Part shown: one piece after another, positions 4,597 through 8,102 of the stretch
Numbering within the stretch: the stretch's first letter is position 1
How the letters are laid out: every line of letters starts with the position of its first letter
NCBI GenBank assembly: GCA_903897985.1
Contig: CAIUDS010000591.1
Coordinates: 1 to 8,102 of the forward strand
Direction of reading: 5' to 3'
Source of the DNA: an uncultured delta proteobacterium
Lineage (GTDB): Bacteria; RBG-13-61-14; DRUE01
DNA: 8,102 nucleotides
Translations under genes and position numbers: made by a program
The notes under the pieces: model-generated
The model's database searches: none
What the model was told of the DNA's origin: nothing
What the model saw: the letters and a program-made list of their open reading frames with translations, nothing else

Positions 4597-5595
4597 ATGG
4601 CGGAATTCCGGCGAGACCCGGTTGACGGGAGATGGGTGATCATTGCCACGGAACGGCGCAAGCGGTTTGTGGGATTCCACACCGAGCCTTACCCGGAGAG
4701 CGGCGAGCGCTGCCCCTTTTGCGCGGGCAACGAGGCCCTGACCCCGAAGGAAATCTTCGCGTTCCGGGAGCCGGGCAGTCTGAAGGACGGCCCGGGCTGG
4801 CGGGTGCGGGTGATCCCGAACCGCGAGCCGATCCTGAAGGTGGAGACCGAATTCGAGCGGGAGGGCGTGGGCGCCTATGACAAGATCAGCGGGCTGGGCG
4901 CGCACGAGATCATCGTGGAATGCCCGGAGCACAGCCAGGCCTACTCGCAGTTATCGTTGAAAAACCTGACTGAGATCTATCTGGCTTACCGCGAGCGGAT
5001 GATTGATCTGCGGAAAGACCAGCGCCTCAAATATGTGCTGATCTTCAAAAATTACGGCCGCACCGCGGGCGCCATGATGGACCATCCCCATTCGCAATTG
5101 ATCGCGCTGCCGATTTTGCCCAAGCAGATCAACGAGGAATTGCGCGGCGCCAAGGAATATTACCAATACAAGGAGCGCTGCATTTTTTGCGACATAGTGC
5201 GCCAGGAATTGGAGGATCGCGACCGGCTGGTGTTCGAGAACCGGGAATTCCTGGTGATTTCGCCGTGGGCGCCGATCTTTCCGTTCGAGCTCTGGGTGGT
5301 TCCGAAAGCGCACCGGCCGGCGTTTGCTCCGAGCAGCGACGAATTGGTGGGGCTTCTGGCCGAGGCCGTGAAATCCACCATGGTGAAGCTGGATCAGGTT
5401 CTGCAACACCCGCATTTCAATTTGATCCTGCACTCGGCGCCCTTCGGCGAGGAGAACCTGGAATACTATCACTGGCATCTCGAGATCATGCCCCGGCTGA
5501 CCCAGGTTGCGGGTTTTGAGTACGGGAGCGGCTTCTACATCAACCCGGTCTCGCCGGAGGAAGCCACCAGTTGGCTGCTCCGGGTGGAGGGATGA
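4597..5595 (+). CDS. galT: galactose-1-phosphate uridylyltransferase-type enzyme (GalT family)
   Basis: This 332-residue cytoplasmic enzyme belongs to the HIT superfamily. Family members exchange a nucleotidyl group between UDP-glucose and galactose-1-phosphate in the Leloir pathway. Seen motifs are R-K/R-DPVDGRWVIIA near the N-terminus (5-17), CPFC (39-42), PEHSQ (110-114), HPHSQ (163-167), a second CxxC (C195, C198) and HWHLEI (292-297). By family comparison Cys39, Cys42, His112 and His163 would hold zinc, and His165 would be the residue that becomes nucleotidylated. The HPHSQ variant (not HPHGQ) and the second CxxC also occur in relatives acting on other substrates, such as plant ADP-glucose phosphorylase, so the nucleotide is not certain. 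Length is normal. The N-terminal match fixes the start at 4597 although it has no ribosome binding site. Two glycosyltransferases follow, so it may feed envelope glycan synthesis. Confidence 0.9.
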   Translation: MAEFRRDPVDGRWVIIATERRKRFVGFHTEPYPESGERCPFCAGNEALTPKEIFAFREPGSLKDGPGWRVRVIPNREPILKVETEFEREGVGAYDKISGLGAHEIIVECPEHSQAYSQLSLKNLTEIYLAYRERMIDLRKDQRLKYVLIFKNYGRTAGAMMDHPHSQLIALPILPKQINEELRGAKEYYQYKERCIFCDIVRQELEDRDRLVFENREFLVISPWAPIFPFELWVVPKAHRPAFAPSSDELVGLLAEAVKSTMVKLDQVLQHPHFNLILHSAPFGEENLEYYHWHLEIMPRLTQVAGFEYGSGFYINPVSPEEATSWLLRVEG

Positions 5596-5598
5596 GAA

Positions 5599-5631
5599 TT
5601 AGGGGTTGGGGGTTAGGAGTTGGGGGTTGGG
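5599..5631. repeat. G-rich tandem repeat, potential G-quadruplex
   Basis: Two 14-base units, TTAGGGGTTGGGGG (5599-5612) and TTAGGAGTTGGGGG (5613-5626), differ at one base and are followed by TTGGG. This gives four G-runs of at least three (5602-5605, 5608-5612, 5622-5626, 5629-5631). It fills much of the 69-base gap between galT and the GT39 gene and would be transcribed as a G-rich RNA. It could be a dispersed telomere-like repeat and may affect expression of the downstream gene. Confidence 0.75.
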
Positions 5632-5664
5632 AAAGCGCTTGCCGACTCCTGACTTTGGAGAAAT

Positions 5665-7239
5665 TTGAAACTTAGTTGGACAATTTTCTGGCTCTTGCTG
5701 ATCCTGGTCCTGGTCGCGGGTTTGAGTTTGATTTCCATCCATCTCCCGCTCGGCCGGGATGAGGGCGTGGCCGCTTATTTCGGCTGGCAGATTCTGCAGG
5801 GCAAGGTCGTCTACAAGGACCTTTATCACTTCAACCTGCCCGGCATTTTCTGGACCTATGCGCTGGCGCTCAAGCTGTTCGGCTTGAAGCCCGAGGCGGT
5901 CAATCTTTTTGACCTCTGCTTCCGGCTGTTCACCCTGATCGGGATTTACCTTGCCGCCGCGCGCCTGTTCGGCCGGCGCTCCGCCCTCTGGGGCAGCGCG
6001 ATTTACGGGCTTTTTTCCACCGTGGTCTATAACAGCTACTGGCAGAACGCGCAGAAGGAGACCTTTGCTTTGGGCGCTTCGGCCTGGTGCCTGTATTTTT
6101 TCGCGCTCGGCTTGGGAAAAGAGCGGCTCCGCAATTTCTGGTTCATGTTGGCTGGAATTTGCGGATGCGGGGCCATGCTTTACAAGCCCACGGTGGCGCT
6201 GGCGCCGGGCTTGCTCGGCCTGTACCTGCTGCTGGGAAACCGGCTGAAAATAAAAGCGCGCCTGCTCGGGGTGACCGGGCTGGCCGCGGGTTTCTTGATT
6301 CCGGCGGCCGCCCTGATCGGCTATCTTCAATCCCAGGGCGCGCTTTCCGAAATGGTCCGGCAGGTTTTTATTTTCGGGACCGCCTATGGGGGCCAATACT
6401 ATTCGGGCGGGCTCAAGGTGCTGGGGCTGATGCTCTGGAAAATTTCCGATTGGACGATGGCCCAGGGCTTTCTGGTTGCCGGCGCCGTCCTCGGCCTGTG
6501 GGGGCTGGTCAAGGAAAAGGACCCGAACTGGAAGCCGGCCTTCTGGTTCGGCCTGGGACTGTTTCTCAACATCCTGGTCCAGAACAAATATTTCACCTAC
6601 CATTTCATGGTCCTGGTTTTGCCCGGCTCCATCTTCGCCGGGGCTTTTCTCGGCCGGGTCATGCCGCGATTATTTTCCGGCTCAGCCCGGCTCATGCGCG
6701 CCGCGGTTTGGATTACGGTCCTGTTCCTGATGGGCGCCAACTTGAAGCCGGATTTCGGAAGATACGGCCGCGAGCTGCTATATGATTTGGGAAAGATCAG
6801 CAAGGACGACTTCCTTGAGAAATACGGCAAGTGGGGCTTCGGGGACATCTCGGTGACGGCGCAGTACAAGGTGGCCCGCTATTTGAAGGAGCAAACCGCG
6901 CCGGAAGACAAGGTTTTGGTTTTCGGGCTCGAGCCCGGGATCAATTTCATGGCCTCAAGGTCGGCGCCGGGCAAGTTCACCTATGACCTCCCGCTCACCT
7001 ATCAATTCGGCTCGGAAAAATTAAAGACTTACCAGGCCCGGTTAAAAAAAGAGTTTCTGCGGGAACTAGGGGCGGCGCCGCCGGTTTATATCGTGGTGGT
7101 GGAAAAGGACACCAGCACGATCGAGCCTCGCGATTCTTATGAGCAGATGCTGGAATTTGTTGAATTCAAAAATTTTTTGGCGCAGAATTATTACCTGGAA
7201 ACCAAAATCGAGCATTATTATCTATATAGAAGGAAGTGA
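5665..7239 (+). CDS. GT39/ArnT-like membrane glycosyltransferase (PMT family)
   Basis: A 524-residue multi-pass membrane protein of the GT-C fold. It should move a sugar from a polyprenyl-phosphate carrier to an acceptor outside the cytoplasmic membrane. After helix 1 (about 6-26) comes the family signature LGRDEGVAAYFGWQILQG (29-46), with Asp32-Glu33 as the likely catalytic acidic pair, then YKDLYHFNLPGIFWTYALAL (50-69). About a dozen hydrophobic segments run to residue 362, including the late QNKYFTYHFMVLVLP (306-320). A soluble C-terminal domain follows (363-524). The start is TTG at 5665 with GGAG 4 bases upstream; no better ATG lies before helix 1. The gene ends 2 bases before a GT2-type gene likely to make its polyprenyl-linked donor. 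The acceptor (lipid A, protein or glycan) cannot be told from sequence. Confidence 0.88.
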   Translation: MKLSWTIFWLLLILVLVAGLSLISIHLPLGRDEGVAAYFGWQILQGKVVYKDLYHFNLPGIFWTYALALKLFGLKPEAVNLFDLCFRLFTLIGIYLAAARLFGRRSALWGSAIYGLFSTVVYNSYWQNAQKETFALGASAWCLYFFALGLGKERLRNFWFMLAGICGCGAMLYKPTVALAPGLLGLYLLLGNRLKIKARLLGVTGLAAGFLIPAAALIGYLQSQGALSEMVRQVFIFGTAYGGQYYSGGLKVLGLMLWKISDWTMAQGFLVAGAVLGLWGLVKEKDPNWKPAFWFGLGLFLNILVQNKYFTYHFMVLVLPGSIFAGAFLGRVMPRLFSGSARLMRAAVWITVLFLMGANLKPDFGRYGRELLYDLGKISKDDFLEKYGKWGFGDISVTAQYKVARYLKEQTAPEDKVLVFGLEPGINFMASRSAPGKFTYDLPLTYQFGSEKLKTYQARLKKEFLRELGAAPPVYIVVVEKDTSTIEPRDSYEQMLEFVEFKNFLAQNYYLETKIEHYYLYRRK

Positions 7240-7241
7240 GC

Positions 7242-8102
7242 ATGGGGGAAAGCAAAAAACCGGCCGGACCGGAGATTTCCGTGGTGGTCCCGCTCAAGAA
7301 TGAGCAGGAATCGCTGGCGGAGCTTTACCGGCTCTTGCGCGGAGAGTTGGAGAAACTGGGGAAGAGCTTCGAGCTGATCTTTGTCAATGACGGCAGCGAT
7401 GACGATTCCGGAAAAATCCTGGCCGGGCTTCATGAACAAGACTCCCGGGTCCGGGTGGCCGAGTTCAGCCGCAACTTCGGCAAATCCGCGGCGCTTTCTT
7501 GCGGATTTGACCTGGCGCGCGGGGATTACATCGTCATCATTGACGCGGATTTGCAGGACGACCCGAAAGAGATTCCGCGCATGATTGAAAAATTGGAGCA
7601 AGGAGCGGACCTGGTCTCGGGCTGGAAAAAGGTCCGCCAGGACCCGCTGGGCCGCCGGGTCCTGTCCAAAATCTTCAACGGCGTGGTCCGGACGGTCTCG
7701 GGGGTCAAGCTGCACGATTTCAATTGCGGCTTCAAAGCCATGCGGCGGGAAGCCTTGGCGGGGGTCCGGCTCCACGGCGATCTGCACCGGTACCTGCCGG
7801 TGATGATCGCGCACCGCGGCTTTCAGGTGACCGAGCTCGCGGTCGAGCACCATGCCCGGAAGTTCGGCAGGAGCAAATATGGTTTCGAGCGCATCCCGCG
7901 CGGCTTTTTCGATCTGCTGACCATAATTTTCATAACCCAATATTCCTGGCGGCCCCTGCACCTGTTCGGCGGGATCGGCATCCTCTCCGGTTTCCTGGGG
8001 TTCTGCGCCCTCCTTTACCTCACCGTGCTCTGGTTCCTGGGTCAGGGCCCGATCGGGACCCGGCCCTTGTTTCTCGGGGGCGTGATGCTGATCGTGGTGG
8101 GG
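7242..8102 (+). CDS. family 2 glycosyltransferase, DPM1/GtrB/ArnC-like (3' end outside window)
   Basis: The open frame from ATG 7242 runs to the window edge (287 complete codons seen). Residues 11-230 are a GT-A domain: ISVVVPLKNE (12-21), FVNDGS (47-52), the D-x-D motif DADLQDDP (101-108), DFNCGFKAMRRE (159-170) and HHARKFGRSKYG (203-214). Two hydrophobic segments follow (about 240-267 and from 275), the usual C-terminal anchor. Such enzymes transfer a sugar from a nucleotide donor to polyprenyl phosphate on the inner membrane face, supplying GT-C enzymes like the one just upstream. A GAAGGAA ribosome binding site (from 7229) overlaps the end of the GT39 gene, and only 2 bases separate the stop from this start, so the two are almost certainly co-translated. 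Which sugar it uses is unknown. The missing part is probably the second membrane helix and the C-terminus. Confidence 0.92.
   Translation, partial: MGESKKPAGPEISVVVPLKNEQESLAELYRLLRGELEKLGKSFELIFVNDGSDDDSGKILAGLHEQDSRVRVAEFSRNFGKSAALSCGFDLARGDYIVIIDADLQDDPKEIPRMIEKLEQGADLVSGWKKVRQDPLGRRVLSKIFNGVVRTVSGVKLHDFNCGFKAMRREALAGVRLHGDLHRYLPVMIAHRGFQVTELAVEHHARKFGRSKYGFERIPRGFFDLLTIIFITQYSWRPLHLFGGIGILSGFLGFCALLYLTVLWFLGQGPIGTRPLFLGGVMLIVVG

Noticed and set aside
5599..6603. Long minus-strand open frame (334 codons) over the GT39 gene
   Set aside because: It lies opposite a clear GT39 family match, is Gln/Glu/Arg/Pro-rich with no recognisable motif, and its end simply translates the G-rich repeat. 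It is a shadow frame of GC-rich coding DNA.
7218..7961. Minus-strand open frame (247 codons) opposite the GT2 gene
   Set aside because: The plus-strand frame has the full GT2 motif set; the antisense frame has no recognisable domain or ribosome binding site.
1..8102. CRISPR array, tRNA/rRNA genes, toxin-antitoxin or phage-defence genes
   Set aside because: I looked for regularly spaced repeats, tRNA-like cloverleaf segments and known defence motifs on both strands and saw none. The window is mostly ordinary metabolic and envelope genes plus an IS end.

Overview
The window reads as a piece of chromosome from a Gram-negative-type, moderately GC-rich bacterium. Two lipoprotein signal peptides, strong GGAGG ribosome binding sites, sigma70-like promoters and envelope glycosyltransferases support this. 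I cannot name the phylum from sequence alone. The mix (ceramidase-domain protein, archaeal-looking DVFEH superoxide dismutase, GT39/GT2 pair) would fit an uncultured lineage, but that is inference.

Layout. Positions 1-~118 (minus strand) look like the 5' end of an insertion sequence: a start codon with a strong ribosome binding site, 11 codons of what resembles a transposase N-terminus, and an AT-rich, hairpin-forming terminal segment. The IS appears to have landed in the 3' end of a two-gene minus-strand lipoprotein operon. That operon consists of a HEAT-repeat lipoprotein (892-1560) and an Ig-like (Big_5-type) lipoprotein (107-892), coupled by TAATG. The last codons and the stop of the second gene seem to come from the IS end. 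A divergent intergenic region (1561-1862) carries a recognisable promoter for each direction.

On the plus strand follow: a secreted neutral/alkaline ceramidase-domain protein (1863-3173); a ~400-base gap with an inverted repeat, a strong intrinsic terminator and a GC-rich hairpin; Fe/Mn superoxide dismutase (3581-4198); and a small two-helix membrane protein resembling DUF4405 (4258-4542). Next come a galactose-1-phosphate uridylyltransferase-type enzyme (4597-5595), possibly read from a nearly leaderless mRNA, and a G-rich tandem repeat (5599-5631). The window ends with a GT39/ArnT-like multi-pass glycosyltransferase starting at TTG (5665-7239) and a DPM1/GtrB-type family 2 glycosyltransferase (7242 to the window end, incomplete).

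How the genes fit together. The right-hand third is a plausible sugar-transfer module. The GalT-family enzyme handles nucleotide-sugar/sugar-1-phosphate exchange. The GT2 enzyme would make a polyprenyl-phosphate sugar, and the GT39 protein would use it on the outer face of the membrane. SOD plus the small membrane protein form a short likely co-transcribed unit. No defence system, CRISPR array, rRNA or tRNA gene was seen. The most informative oddities are the IS/lipoprotein junction, a ceramidase-family protein with Ala at the nucleophilic Ser position, the leaderless-looking galT start, and the G-rich spacer between galT and the GT39 gene.
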